A stretch of 64,000 nt of DNA, from positions 1 to 64,000 of the forward strand of contig JAAYDC010000007.1 in the NCBI GenBank assembly GCA_012729455.1, given 5' to 3'. Position 1 is the stretch's first letter; each line of letters opens with the position of its first letter. The notes beneath the pieces were generated by a model. That model saw only the letters and a program-made list of their open reading frames with translations, was not told the origin of the DNA and ran no database searches. Below are positions 7,948 to 16,750 of this stretch, one piece after another. The position numbers and the translations under genes were made by a program. Source of the DNA: Chloroflexota bacterium. Lineage in GTDB: Bacteria > Chloroflexota > Anaerolineae > UBA1429.

Positions 7948-9260
7948 TGCCAAGCCGAGAGGCGCCGCGTGGCATCGTAGCATCGGTTGCGCCTGCCAGT
8001 CTGGCGGAGGCTGCCGGCGTGCACGCCGGCGATGCCCTGCTGGCGATCAACGCGCAGCCTCTGCGCGACCTGATCGATTACCAGTATTTTAGTGCTGACG
8101 AGGCGCTCACGCTGACGCTTGAGCGCGACGGACAGACCTTTACCGTGGATATCCAGCGTACCTATGGCGCTGAACTGGGCATCACCTTTGCCGATGTCGT
8201 CTTTGACGGTATGCGCATGTGCCGCAACCGCTGCCCGTTTTGCTTTGTCGACCAGATGCCCAGGGGCTTGCGCAAATCGCTCTACCTGCACGACGATGAC
8301 TACCGCTACTCGTTCCTCCTCGGCAACTATGTGACACTCACCAACCTGCGCGCCGAGGACTGGCAGCGTATTCGCGACCAGCACCTGACTCCCTTGTATC
8401 TTTCGGTGCACGCTGCCGACCTGGAGGTGCGCCGCCGGATGCTCGGTAATCCGCGTGCCGAGGATGTGGTGGAGCAGATCCATCACCTTGCCGAGATCGG
8501 CGTGAGTGTGCATGCCCAGGTGGTGATCTGCCCGGGGGTTAACGATGGCGCGGTGCTGAGCGATACCATTACGCGCATGGCGGATCTGTTCCCCTGTGTG
8601 CAATCGCTGGCGCTGGTGCCGGTGGGATTGACGAGTTATGCGAGGCCGGGCCTGACCGGCGTGACGCCCGAGGGTGCCCGGGAGATCCTGCGCGAGGTGC
8701 GCGCCTGGCACCGCCGGCTGCGCGAACCCTTTGGCTGTACCTGGCTGTACCCTTCTGACGAGCTCTACCTGCTGGCAGATAAGCGCGTGCCCGCAGCTTA
8801 TTTTTACGACGATGATTCCCAGTGGCAAAACGGCGTGGGGATGCTGCGCTGGCTGCTGGATGACTGGGCGAGCGCCAAACGGCGCGGCTTGGGCGTCAGC
8901 CGCTACCGCAAGATCACGCTGGCCAGCGGTGCGTTGATTGTCCCGACCCTCGCGCGCCTGGCCAAGGAATTAGCCGCACGCATGCAGTGCATGGTGCAGG
9001 TCGTAGCGGTGCCCAACCGCCTGTTTGGCGAGAGCGTCACCGTGGCGGGCCTGCTCAGCGCAGAGGACGTGCGCTCAGCGCTGGCTGGCAGCGACTTGGG
9101 CCAGGCTCTGTTTCTGCCCGACGTGATGTTTTCACAGGATGACCTGACGCTGGACGATCAGCGCCTGGAGGATATCTCCAAAGCGCTGGGTATTCCGGTA
9201 TTCCGCGCGGCAGCTTTCAGCGATATCGTCCGCCAGATCAGCGTTGCTGCACGTCCATAA
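7947..9260 (+). CDS. PDZ-linked radical-SAM-like protein of the DUF512 family
   Basis: The 437-residue protein has an N-terminal PDZ-like segment (GIVASVAPASLAEAAGVHAGDALLAINAQPL), then CRNRCPFCFVDQMPRG with the CxxxCxxC cluster motif near residues 92-99, a radical-SAM-like barrel, and the C-terminal DUF512 region. These proteins are widespread in Clostridia, Cyanobacteria and Chloroflexi and often sit near cmk or der. Their reaction is not established to my knowledge. The ATG overlaps the cmk stop. Confidence 0.88.
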   Translation: MPSREAPRGIVASVAPASLAEAAGVHAGDALLAINAQPLRDLIDYQYFSADEALTLTLERDGQTFTVDIQRTYGAELGITFADVVFDGMRMCRNRCPFCFVDQMPRGLRKSLYLHDDDYRYSFLLGNYVTLTNLRAEDWQRIRDQHLTPLYLSVHAADLEVRRRMLGNPRAEDVVEQIHHLAEIGVSVHAQVVICPGVNDGAVLSDTITRMADLFPCVQSLALVPVGLTSYARPGLTGVTPEGAREILREVRAWHRRLREPFGCTWLYPSDELYLLADKRVPAAYFYDDDSQWQNGVGMLRWLLDDWASAKRRGLGVSRYRKITLASGALIVPTLARLAKELAARMQCMVQVVAVPNRLFGESVTVAGLLSAEDVRSALAGSDLGQALFLPDVMFSQDDLTLDDQRLEDISKALGIPVFRAAAFSDIVRQISVAARP

Positions 9261-9342
9261 GGCGCCGTTCGCCCTCGAGCGTGTGGATATCGGTTGCGTC
9301 TTGGCTGACCTCGAGCACCCCCAGGTATTTGCCGATCAGTTG
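9238..9342 (-). pseudogene. Remnant of a PAS-type domain gene (DUF438-like)
   Basis: A 34-codon minus-strand frame reads YLGVLEVSQDATDIHTLEGERRLMD, which resembles the end of the PAS domain found in DUF438/PAS sensor proteins (GVxEVTxDVTDIxxLEGERRLLD). It is cut by a stop directly upstream. A separate short frame beginning at 9380 (MELIDRIKLAELDN) lies in another phase. Its 3' end overlaps the DUF512 gene. I read this as a decayed gene tail. The resemblance is from memory and the piece is short. Confidence 0.4.
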
Positions 9343-9460
9343 TCAAGTTCGGCTAGCTTTATGCGGTCAATCAGCTCCATAGGAGGCACTCTTTTTGTGA
9401 TTGTGACCTCCAGTGTAAAATACTTGAATATGACCTCGGTTACATCGGCTGGGAGATAAC

Positions 9461-9643
9461 GTGAGGCGCGCATTGAGCATGGGGCGCGAGCTGTTGCTGC
9501 GGGTTGGGATCAGCAGTATCTTTGCCATCGCCGCTTTGGTGTTCTTCAGGGCAGGTTACTGGGTTTTGGCAATACCGGCAATTGCAGCTCTGCTCGTTGT
9601 GATCAAGTGGAAGCTCGCTGGTGCTGATGATGATCTGTCTTAG
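9461..9643 (+). CDS. Small two-helix membrane protein of unknown function
   Basis: The 60-residue protein has two predicted membrane helices: ISSIFAIAALVFF and YWVLAIPAIAALLVVI, with a charged Asp-rich tail. A GTG start at 9461 follows GGGAG at good spacing; ATG 9479 is an alternative. No family recognised. It stands between the DUF512 gene and a secreted protein on the same strand. Confidence 0.55.
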   Translation: MRRALSMGRELLLRVGISSIFAIAALVFFRAGYWVLAIPAIAALLVVIKWKLAGADDDLS

Positions 9644-9664
9644 TGTTTGTAATGGGGGAGTAGT

Positions 9665-10555
9665 ATGTTATGGTCACGGCCTGGCAGAGGGAGACCCTCC
9701 CTGCTGCAAGTCTCGTTCGTGTTCGTCCTCGCTTTTGGTCTGACCGTTCTCGCGCTGGTTTGGTTTGGCGCAGAACCCAATTCCGTCGTTGACGCACAGG
9801 ATGCCGTGCTGGCTGGGCCGCACGAGCTCTACCTGCCGGTAACATTCCGGCAACCGACACCGACTCCGACCAGCACGCCTACACCGGAGCCGTTGCCGCC
9901 CACGGGCTGGACATACGAGTCGATCGCGGTGGCCCCCTACCTGGCGCCAGACCGCATCGATTATCTACACGCCGACTGGAACCTCGAGCTGCGCGGATGG
10001 GCCCCAACGAGCGCCTATCTGGGGTTGGTCCACTACTCGGGTGATACGGATGCAAATGCCCCGCTCCTGAAGGCACTGTTCAGCCCGCAACGCCAGCCGG
10101 TTATTACAGCCGTCTATCAGGTGTACAACTGGAACTGGGGCGTCTCGCCCGATCCGGGTACGCGCGGCTCACTCATTACCGCCTGGCCAGTCACGCTGAT
10201 GCAGCTCCAGGCCAGTTATGGCGAACTAGTCTATCTGCCCTATCGTGCGCCGGATATCTACCAGAATCGCTTGCAAGCCCAAGTGCTGTATGCCACCGAC
10301 GACCAGATCGCGTTCACGTATACCCGCGACGGCACAGTGGCGAACGGCTATACGGTGCACATTACCAACATCTATGTTGATCCGAACCTGGTGTCTCTCT
10401 ACCAGCAAAACAACGCTGCCGGGCGCCACTATTTGCCGGCGTTAGCCAATGGCCAGGCTATCGGGCGTGCCAAGGCAGGCGGGATTCTGGTGGCGATCCG
10501 CGACCGCGGCTCGTTCATGGATCCGCGCTCTAACAAAGACTGGTGGAGATACTAG
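9665..10555 (+). CDS. Exported protein with Thr/Pro linker, function unknown
   Basis: The 296-residue protein has a hydrophobic export segment (VSFVFVLAFGLTVLALVWFG) followed by a PTPTPTSTPTPEP linker near residues 65-78, typical of surface proteins in Chloroflexi. The globular part (to the end, SFMDPRSNKDWWRY) contains no motif I recognise. The linker suggests the folded domain is held outside the membrane. GGGGGAG precedes the ATG. It converges on the next gene with a 4-base overlap. Confidence 0.75.
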   Translation: MLWSRPGRGRPSLLQVSFVFVLAFGLTVLALVWFGAEPNSVVDAQDAVLAGPHELYLPVTFRQPTPTPTSTPTPEPLPPTGWTYESIAVAPYLAPDRIDYLHADWNLELRGWAPTSAYLGLVHYSGDTDANAPLLKALFSPQRQPVITAVYQVYNWNWGVSPDPGTRGSLITAWPVTLMQLQASYGELVYLPYRAPDIYQNRLQAQVLYATDDQIAFTYTRDGTVANGYTVHITNIYVDPNLVSLYQQNNAAGRHYLPALANGQAIGRAKAGGILVAIRDRGSFMDPRSNKDWWRY

Positions 10556-11163
10556 AGCAGCCTTTCCTGCTGCACCGGCTCAGCCAGACCGCGGTAGTTA
10601 TCATAAAGCAGGGTGATATCCGCGGCTTGGGCCGCCTGCTGGGCGCGTTCGCCCATGGCAGTTTCCTCGGCGTAGGCCATCACCACCAGATATAGCAGGC
10701 TCTGGGAGTAACACGACCGCAGGCTGGCGAGCTGCTGCAGGCTGCTCTCAAGCCTGGCTGAGGGGCCGCTGCCATAGCGCACGGCCGCCGCCAGCGAAAG
10801 CACCCCCAGGCCGCGTTGTTCGGGCTGGTGCTGCACGGTATCGGGGATCAGCAGGCTGATATTGATAACTATAGAGCGCGCCGTTTTGGCACCCTCGGGT
10901 CTGAGCGCGACGCTGTAACCCTGGTGCACTGCGTGGGCAGGCAGCCCATGGCGCGGCAGCTCTTCGCGCAAGATACCTGCCAGGAGCGACTGCAGATCGG
11001 CTTCGGTGAGCCAGGCGCGCGGGTTGGCGCGGCAAAAATCGTGAAAACGTTTAACGCAGTAGCGAAAGAAGGCGTCCAGAGCAACTGCCTCCGGCCAGGC
11101 GCGGGTAAAGGGGCTAGTAGTAAACTGCGCAACTGAGGTCTCAAACGGCGGGAGGTTACTCAT
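10552..11163 (-). CDS. Hypothetical protein, about 203 residues
   Basis: A soluble protein without signal or membrane segment. It has an N-terminal helical part (FFRYCVKRFHDFCRANPRAWLTEADLQSLLAGILREELPRHGL) and a middle segment ending in IVINISLLIPD, a hydrophobic beta strand. No known family recognised. It has its own excellent promoter, and AAAGGA lies before the ATG at 11163. It is divergent from the glycosyltransferase gene. Confidence 0.65.
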   Translation of the reverse strand: MSNLPPFETSVAQFTTSPFTRAWPEAVALDAFFRYCVKRFHDFCRANPRAWLTEADLQSLLAGILREELPRHGLPAHAVHQGYSVALRPEGAKTARSIVINISLLIPDTVQHQPEQRGLGVLSLAAAVRYGSGPSARLESSLQQLASLRSCYSQSLLYLVVMAYAEETAMGERAQQAAQAADITLLYDNYRGLAEPVQQERLL

Positions 11164-11222
11164 CAAATGAGTCCTTTCGTCGGATGGCTGCGATGCCCGT
11201 GGATTGCCAATTTGCTAAGCTG

Positions 11223-11250
11223 ATTATAAACTGCGCGGTGATGAAGTCAA
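11223..11250 (-). promoter_or_regulatory. Promoter of the hypothetical gene ending at 10552
   Basis: On the minus strand TTGACT (11245-11250), 16 bases, TATAAT (11223-11228). Confidence 0.7.
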
Positions 11251-11269
11251 CACACAGCACTGAGAACCG

Positions 11270-12451
11270 ATGAGAATCACCTTTGTGGGGACCTTTGGGA
11301 TGGCGCCCAAGAGCACCATGCGGGTGCGCGCCCTGCCCTTGGCACAGGCGCTCAGTGCACGCGGGCACGAGCTCAGAATCGTGATGCCGCCCTGGCAACT
11401 CGAGAACCGCGCCGCCCGCTGGATGGAAGGCGATGTCGCATGCGAGTATGTGCCCATCTCGCGCTTTCCGCTGTTCGGCTATCTGCTTACCTCTTGGAGG
11501 CTCTTACGCAGCGCCCTGCGCGGCAAGCCCGATGTGATTCACTTTTTCAAGCCCAAGGCGTTGGCCGGCTTGGCCGCCTGGATGGCCTGGCATTATCAAC
11601 GGTTGGGCGGGCGCGTGCGCCTGGTGGTGGATGAAGACGACTGGGAGGGCTATGGAGGCTGGAACGACGCCGGAGCCTACCCGAGGTTAGCCAAAGCCCT
11701 GTTTGCCTGGCAGGAGCGCTGGGGATTAATCCATAACGATGCCCTGACAGTCGCCAGCCGCGCCCTCGAGACCATCGCGCTCAGCCACGGTGTGCCGCCA
11801 ACGCGCATCCGCTATCTGCCCAACGGGGCTGCTGAGCGGCCTGCCGAGGGTAACCTGCGCGCAAAGCTGGGTCTGGGCGATGCGCCGGTGGTGCTTTTGT
11901 ACACCCGCTTCACCGAGTTTGATCCGGAGCGCCTGGTGCTGCTCTGGCAGGCTATTCGTACAGAGATCCCGCAAGCCAGGCTGCTGATCGTAGGCACTGC
12001 CCTGACGAGTGCGCTGCGCGAGCGCATCGACCAGACGTTGGCGCACTTTCCGGCCGAAGAGGTGCTGAGGCTGGGATGGGTGCCGTTGGAGCAGGTGGGG
12101 CTCTGCCTGGCGATCGCCGATGTGGCCATCTTCCCGACCGATGATACCCTGATCAACCGCTGTAAGTGCTCGGTCAAGCTGACGGACCTTTTGGGGGCGG
12201 GCGTGGCGGTGGTGGCTGATGCGGTCGGCCAGAACCGCGAATATATCCTGGATGGCGAAACCGGACTGCTGGTTCCGCCCGGCGATGCGCTCGCCATGGC
12301 CCAGCGGGTCTCGGCGCTCCTGCTAAACCCGCAGCGTGCGCGCGAGCTGGGCGCCGCGGCGCGCTCGCGTATGCGCCATCACTTTACTTGGGAGCGTCTC
12401 GCGCAGGTTGCGCTCTCAGCCTATGAGCTCGCTACACCAACATCGCCGTAA
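11270..12451 (+). CDS. Glycosyltransferase, GT4-like (GT-B fold)
   Basis: The 393-residue protein begins MRITFVGTFGMAPKSTMRVRALPLAQALSARGHELRIV, the usual N-terminal Rossmann lobe of GT-B enzymes. The C-terminal lobe holds VRLGWVPLEQVGLCLAIADVAIFPTDDTLINRCKCSVKLTDLLGAGVAVVADAVGQNREYI, where the Lys-Leu-Asp stretch replaces the common EAMACG region. It transfers sugar from an activated donor; acceptor and donor cannot be inferred. Its 3' end overlaps scpA on the other strand by 31 bases. Confidence 0.85.
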   Translation: MRITFVGTFGMAPKSTMRVRALPLAQALSARGHELRIVMPPWQLENRAARWMEGDVACEYVPISRFPLFGYLLTSWRLLRSALRGKPDVIHFFKPKALAGLAAWMAWHYQRLGGRVRLVVDEDDWEGYGGWNDAGAYPRLAKALFAWQERWGLIHNDALTVASRALETIALSHGVPPTRIRYLPNGAAERPAEGNLRAKLGLGDAPVVLLYTRFTEFDPERLVLLWQAIRTEIPQARLLIVGTALTSALRERIDQTLAHFPAEEVLRLGWVPLEQVGLCLAIADVAIFPTDDTLINRCKCSVKLTDLLGAGVAVVADAVGQNREYILDGETGLLVPPGDALAMAQRVSALLLNPQRARELGAAARSRMRHHFTWERLAQVALSAYELATPTSP

Positions 12452-13215
12452 CCTTCCAGGGTGGGATCGATATGCTCTGCATCGGGGTCGGGCTCGCGCG
12501 TTGCCAGGGTGATCTCGCCGAACAAGTCTTTTTGTTCCACATAGATGCGCTGCTGCTTGACCAGCTCGAGCATCGCCAAAAAGAGCACGATCACTTCCAG
12601 CCGTGAAGAGGCATTGTGAAATGCGCAGTCCATCGAGGCTGTTCCGCTGCGGCTGAGCAGCCCCAGAATGGTGTTGATGCAGTCGCTGATAAAGACCTGC
12701 ACCGGCTGCACCACTGCATCTACCGATTCCAGCACGGGTTGCTCGGAGGCGGCCTTGACGAGGGCCTGCACCAGGCATTCTGGGTCGAGTGATCCCAGCA
12801 TCAGACGGGCAGCCGGGCGCGGAGCCGGCGCCAGTCGCAAATAGGTATGCCAGCCGCGCTTTTCCAGACTGCGCAGCTGTTCGGCGGTCTGTTTAAAGCG
12901 CTTGTACTCGGCCAGCTGTTGAGCAAGCTGTTCGCCGGTTTCGTCAGCTTCATCCGCCATCTCGCTTACTGGTGGGGGCAACAGTGAGCGCGACTTGATC
13001 ACCAGCAGCTTGGCGGCTACTACCAGGAAATCCGCCAGGTTTTCGGCGCTGGTGTGCTCCAGCTGGGCGAGGTAATCCAAATACTGGTTGGTCACCAGTG
13101 CCAGCGAGATACGCGTGATCTCGAGCTCCTGGCGTTCGATCAGGCGCAGCAGCAGGTCGAGCGGGCCCTCAAAGGCTTCCAGCGTGACGCGGTAGGGGCT
13201 GATGGCTTTCGACAT
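12421..13215 (-). CDS. scpA: Segregation and condensation protein A
   Basis: The 264-residue kleisin subunit of the SMC-ScpAB complex helps compact and separate chromosomes. The N-terminal region YRVTLEAFEGPLDLLLRLIERQELEITRISLALVTNQYLDYLAQLE and AENLADFLVVAAKLLVIKSRSLLP are signature, and the C-terminal winged-helix segment VIVLFLAMLELVKQQRIYVEQ binds SMC. I chose the ATG at 13215; upstream codons in this frame are a shadow of cinA. scpB is not next to it. It is last in the dprA-manC-cinA run. Confidence 0.93.
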   Translation of the reverse strand: MSKAISPYRVTLEAFEGPLDLLLRLIERQELEITRISLALVTNQYLDYLAQLEHTSAENLADFLVVAAKLLVIKSRSLLPPPVSEMADEADETGEQLAQQLAEYKRFKQTAEQLRSLEKRGWHTYLRLAPAPRPAARLMLGSLDPECLVQALVKAASEQPVLESVDAVVQPVQVFISDCINTILGLLSRSGTASMDCAFHNASSRLEVIVLFLAMLELVKQQRIYVEQKDLFGEITLATREPDPDAEHIDPTLEGYGDVGVASS

Positions 13216-13223
13216 GCCGGCCG

Positions 13224-14450
13224 CTACACCTGGGGCAGCCCGAGCAGATAACGGCGCAGCAGGTCGCCGGCATAATGCAGGAGCCAGCCGGCAGCAGTGC
13301 CTCCGCTGCGGCTGCGCCGCGGGATGCCCTGCACCACCCCATCTGCCGTGGCTACTGCCATATAGAGCATGGACGGCTCTTCGCCGGCAGGCGTCTGGCT
13401 GCCCGTTACGGCCAGCCCAAGATCGGCGCCGAACCAGGCGCGCACGGCGAGTGCTGCAGCGTCGCACTCGGCTTGGCTGGAACTCAGCGTCAGGTCGAGT
13501 GCCATCCCGTCGCGCATGTGTGCCTGGAAGGGCGGCACCAGCACCAGCGAGCCGACCAGGCTGCCAGTATCCTCCTGCGCCTCCAACAGCCAGCTCGAGA
13601 GGCGCCCTTTACTGGGGATTTCACAGGTCGCCAGGCTCAACCCACGCTCGCCCAACAGGCGCTGCAGAACCAGCGGCAGAGTTTCCTGGTCGGTGCCAAA
13701 GACCCAATCGCCGATGCGCTCGCGTAGCCTGACTTCGACGGGCGCGATCAGCCTGTCTGCCAGCGCCGGGTCATCGGCTTTGGCTGTGATGCGCACATCC
13801 GTTTGGCCGGCATGTGCGGCTGTGCCCACAGTGGGGTTGTCGCTGGTCATCAGGTCGGTAATCAGATCGGCCAGGGCAGATTCGCCGATGCAGCAGGTGC
13901 GCAGTACGCGGCTCTTGATCACCTCGTGCAAGCCAAAGCGCTCGCGCAGCATCGGCAAGACGGTGTTCTGCATCAGGTATTTCATCTCAAAAGGCACGCC
14001 CGGCAGGCTCACCAGGAGGTGCCCATTGCGTTCGATGGCAAAGCAGGGTGCCGTGCCAACGGGGTTACGCAGCACCAGCGCGCCGCGCGGGATCATGGCC
14101 TGCTTTATATTGTTGGCCGTCATCACCAGGCCGCGCTGGGTGAAAAAGGCGTCGATCTCGCTCAGCAGGTCCTGGTCGAGCTCGAGCTCGGCGTCGCAGG
14201 CGGCTGCGGCAGCCTCGCGCGTCCAGTCATCCACAGTCGGCCCCAACCCGCCGGTGGTGATGACCACCTCGGAGCGTCCCAGGCAGGTGCGCAGTACCTC
14301 GGCGATGCGCGCCGGGTTATCGCCGACAGTATGGGTGTAAAAGAGGTTGAGCCCCAGCCAGCTCAGTTGCCGGGCAATCCACGAGGCATTGGTATCGACG
14401 ATATCGCCAAGCAAGAGTTCGGTGCCAATGGTTACAACTTCGGCCTGCAT
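13224..14450 (-). CDS. cinA: CinA-like protein with a degenerate C-terminal amidase domain
   Basis: The 408-residue protein has an N-terminal MoCF/COG1058 domain: AEVVTIGTELLLGDIVDTNASW and VVITTGGLGPTVDD, associated with ADP-ribose pyrophosphatase activity in CinA. The C-terminal NMN-deamidase (PncC-like) domain normally carries ESCTGG. Here residues 277-282 read EIPSKG, so the Ser-Cys-Thr of that motif is lost. The start at 14450 follows TAGGAG. It sits between manC and scpA, 8 bases from each, so it is co-transcribed with dprA; a cinA-dprA link is common in competence contexts. Confidence 0.9.
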   Translation of the reverse strand: MQAEVVTIGTELLLGDIVDTNASWIARQLSWLGLNLFYTHTVGDNPARIAEVLRTCLGRSEVVITTGGLGPTVDDWTREAAAAACDAELELDQDLLSEIDAFFTQRGLVMTANNIKQAMIPRGALVLRNPVGTAPCFAIERNGHLLVSLPGVPFEMKYLMQNTVLPMLRERFGLHEVIKSRVLRTCCIGESALADLITDLMTSDNPTVGTAAHAGQTDVRITAKADDPALADRLIAPVEVRLRERIGDWVFGTDQETLPLVLQRLLGERGLSLATCEIPSKGRLSSWLLEAQEDTGSLVGSLVLVPPFQAHMRDGMALDLTLSSSQAECDAAALAVRAWFGADLGLAVTGSQTPAGEEPSMLYMAVATADGVVQGIPRRSRSGGTAAGWLLHYAGDLLRRYLLGLPQV

Positions 14451-14457
14451 GATGCTC

Positions 14458-15549
14458 CTAGAGGAAGCGCTCGCGTTGTTGGGCCTTGAGCAGCTTGACC
14501 AAGTCACTGACCTGCTGAGCGCGCTCCGACGGCATCACCAGCACGGCGTCGCCGGTATCCACCACGATCATGCCCTCCAACCCGATGGTGGCCACCAGGC
14601 GGTCGCGGCTGTAGACCAGGCAGTTGTGCGAATCGATCGCCAGGTGCTCACCGCCGCCGGTGGAGACGTTGCCGGCCTCGTCCTTGGCCAGCACCTCGTA
14701 GAGCGATGCCCAGCTGCCGATGTCGCTCCAGCCCAAGTCGCACGAGACTACCGCGGCGCCTTGGACGCGCTCCATGATACCTTCGTCGATGGTGTTGCGC
14801 GGGATCGCCTCCCACAGTGTCAGCACCTCGCTGGGCGAGGCGCTGCGCGCCTCGGCTTCGACTATGCTGGCCAACAGGGAAGCCGTTTCGGGCAGGTGCT
14901 GGGCAAAGGCCGCCAAGATTGTATCCAGCATCCAGCAAAAATAGCCGGTATTCCAGTCGTAAAGCCCGCTGGCGACAAAACGCTCGGCGGTTGCCAGGTC
15001 GGGCTTTTCCTTGAATTCTTTGAGCTCATAGACGGGCAATAACTCGTCTTCAAGCAATGCCCCCCGCTCGATGTAGCCATAGCCCGTCTCCGGGCTGCTC
15101 GGCTGCACGCCGATCGTCACCAGGCGACCGCTGCGGGCGGTTTTAATCGCGGCACGCAGGGCTTTCAGGAATACCTCCGGTCGGCTGACCAGGTGGTCGG
15201 CATGCAGTGAGAGCATCACCGCATCGCCGCTCAGGCGGCTGCGCAACCTCGCGGCGGCAAGCCCGAGAGCCGGCGCTGTGCCGCGCGCTGAGGGCTCTAC
15301 CAGGATGTTGCCGCGCGGCAGCTCTGGCAGGTGCGCGGTAATCAACTCGACGCGGGAAGGATCCGTCAGGATCAGGATATGTTCGAGCGGAATGAGCGGC
15401 AAGACACGGTCGATGGTGCCTTGGATCATCGAACGCTGGCCGGCGAGCGTCAGCACCTGTTTGGGGCTGCTCTGGCGGCTGAGCGGCCACAGGCGCGTAC
15501 CGCTGCCGCCCGCCAGGATGCACAGATAGACGTTTTTCTCAGAGGTCAT
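14458..15549 (-). CDS. manC: Mannose-1-phosphate guanylyltransferase
   Basis: The 363-residue nucleotidyltransferase makes GDP-mannose. ILAGGSGTRLWPLSRQSSPKQVL is the diagnostic N-terminal pyrophosphorylase signature. GYGYIERG, ELKEFKEKPD and YDWNTGYFCW follow in the usual order. The isomerase (cupin) domain of the bifunctional form is absent. The ATG overlaps the dprA stop by 4 bases (ATGA). GDP-mannose would feed glycosyltransferases, perhaps including the one at 11270 (inference). Confidence 0.92.
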   Translation of the reverse strand: MTSEKNVYLCILAGGSGTRLWPLSRQSSPKQVLTLAGQRSMIQGTIDRVLPLIPLEHILILTDPSRVELITAHLPELPRGNILVEPSARGTAPALGLAAARLRSRLSGDAVMLSLHADHLVSRPEVFLKALRAAIKTARSGRLVTIGVQPSSPETGYGYIERGALLEDELLPVYELKEFKEKPDLATAERFVASGLYDWNTGYFCWMLDTILAAFAQHLPETASLLASIVEAEARSASPSEVLTLWEAIPRNTIDEGIMERVQGAAVVSCDLGWSDIGSWASLYEVLAKDEAGNVSTGGGEHLAIDSHNCLVYSRDRLVATIGLEGMIVVDTGDAVLVMPSERAQQVSDLVKLLKAQQRERFL

Positions 15550-16652
15550 AGCGCTCCTTGATGTAGGGTTGACCCGATTACATAACGGGCGTTATCGGCG
15601 CGCCGCACACTGCCCTTTAACTCCATCACCACCAGGGTTGAGACGACTTCGGCAGTCGGCAGCCTGGTCTCGCGCACAATGTCATCGATGTGCAGCGGTT
15701 CGGGTCCCAGCGCGTTGGCAATCAGGCGCTCGGTTGGCGTATCGGGGATCACCTCACGCGCCGCTTCCTGTTGCATGACCATGTTCAGGTTCAGGTCGCC
15801 GAGGATATCCTCGATGCTGCACACCATTTTAGCTTCGCCGTTGGCGATCGCCTGGTTAGCGCCGGCACTGGCGCGGTTAAAGATCGAGCCTGGTACAGCA
15901 AACAGGTCGCGCCCCTGCTCGTTGGCGTATTTCAGGGTGATGAGCGCACCGCTCCCGAGGCCTGCCTCCGTTACGACCGTGCCGAGAGCCAGCCCACTGA
16001 TGATGCGGTTGCGTGGCGGAAAGTTGTTCGCTTCGGGCTTGGTGCCCAGCGGGTAATCCGAGATGAGCGCCCCCTGGCTGGTAATGCGCTCGGCCAGGGC
16101 ACGATGACTGGCAGGGTAGATGTAATCCAGCCCGCAGCCGAGTACGGCCAATGTGCGGCCGCCGGCTTCCAGCGCGGTTTCATGCGCCACGCCGTCGATC
16201 CCCAGCGCCAGACCGGAGACGATCGTGACCTGGTTGCGGGCCAGCTCGTAGGTGAGTTTGCGGGTCACGTCTTTGCCATAGCTGGTGGGGGTACGCGTGC
16301 CCACGATCGCTACAGCCAGCTCGTCGGCGATCTCCAGTGAGCCGCGCACATACAACAGGGGTGGAGGCTGGTCGCTGTGCTTTAGCAGCTCGGGATAATC
16401 CGGGCTATCCCAGCAGACCAGGTGGATGCCGGCGCGCTCGACGCGCTCCATCTGGGCATCCAGGTCGATCTCGGCGCGCACTGCCACGAGCTTTTCGATG
16501 GCATCGGCGCTCAACTGTGCGGCACGCAGCTGAGCGCGATCAGCATGCCAGGCTGTCTCGATATCTCCAAAGTAGTTCAGCAGGTTGCGCAGCCGCACCG
16601 GGCCGATGCGCGGAACACGGTTAAAGCCGAGCCAGTAGCGCATTTGGTTCAT
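15546..16652 (-). CDS. dprA: DNA-processing protein A
   Basis: The 368-residue protein delivers incoming single-stranded DNA to RecA in transformation. The N-terminal HhH/SAM-like part (LGFNRVPRIGPVRLRNLLNYFGD) is followed by the Rossmann core: VAIVGTRTPTSYGKDV, IVSGLALGIDGVAHETALEAGGRTLAVLGCGLDYIYPASHRAL and FPPRNRIISGLA. The C-terminal winged helix ends near VMELKGSVRRADNARYV. I set the start at ATG 16652 because the family begins here and a terminator lies just upstream. Confidence 0.94.
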   Translation of the reverse strand: MNQMRYWLGFNRVPRIGPVRLRNLLNYFGDIETAWHADRAQLRAAQLSADAIEKLVAVRAEIDLDAQMERVERAGIHLVCWDSPDYPELLKHSDQPPPLLYVRGSLEIADELAVAIVGTRTPTSYGKDVTRKLTYELARNQVTIVSGLALGIDGVAHETALEAGGRTLAVLGCGLDYIYPASHRALAERITSQGALISDYPLGTKPEANNFPPRNRIISGLALGTVVTEAGLGSGALITLKYANEQGRDLFAVPGSIFNRASAGANQAIANGEAKMVCSIEDILGDLNLNMVMQQEAAREVIPDTPTERLIANALGPEPLHIDDIVRETRLPTAEVVSTLVVMELKGSVRRADNARYVIGSTLHQGAL

Positions 16653-16700
16653 GCCAACATGATACTCTGAATTGCGGTTTGCTGAAAGAGTGGGTGACGC

Positions 16701-16734
16701 AAAAAAGCGGGCGATGCTTACGCAGCATCGCCCG
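16701..16734 (-). terminator. Rho-independent terminator after khpA
   Basis: A 10-bp perfect stem (CGGGCGATGC with GCATCGCCCG, 16708-16717 and 16725-16734) around a 7-base loop is followed on the minus strand by TTTTTT. It ends the ffh-rpsP-khpA transcript. Confidence 0.9.
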
Positions 16735-16750
16735 TGGATGAGCAAAACGG

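Noticed and set aside
7731-8828. 365-codon minus-strand frame opposite cmk and the DUF512 gene
   Set aside because: Antisense to conserved genes and no motif of its own.
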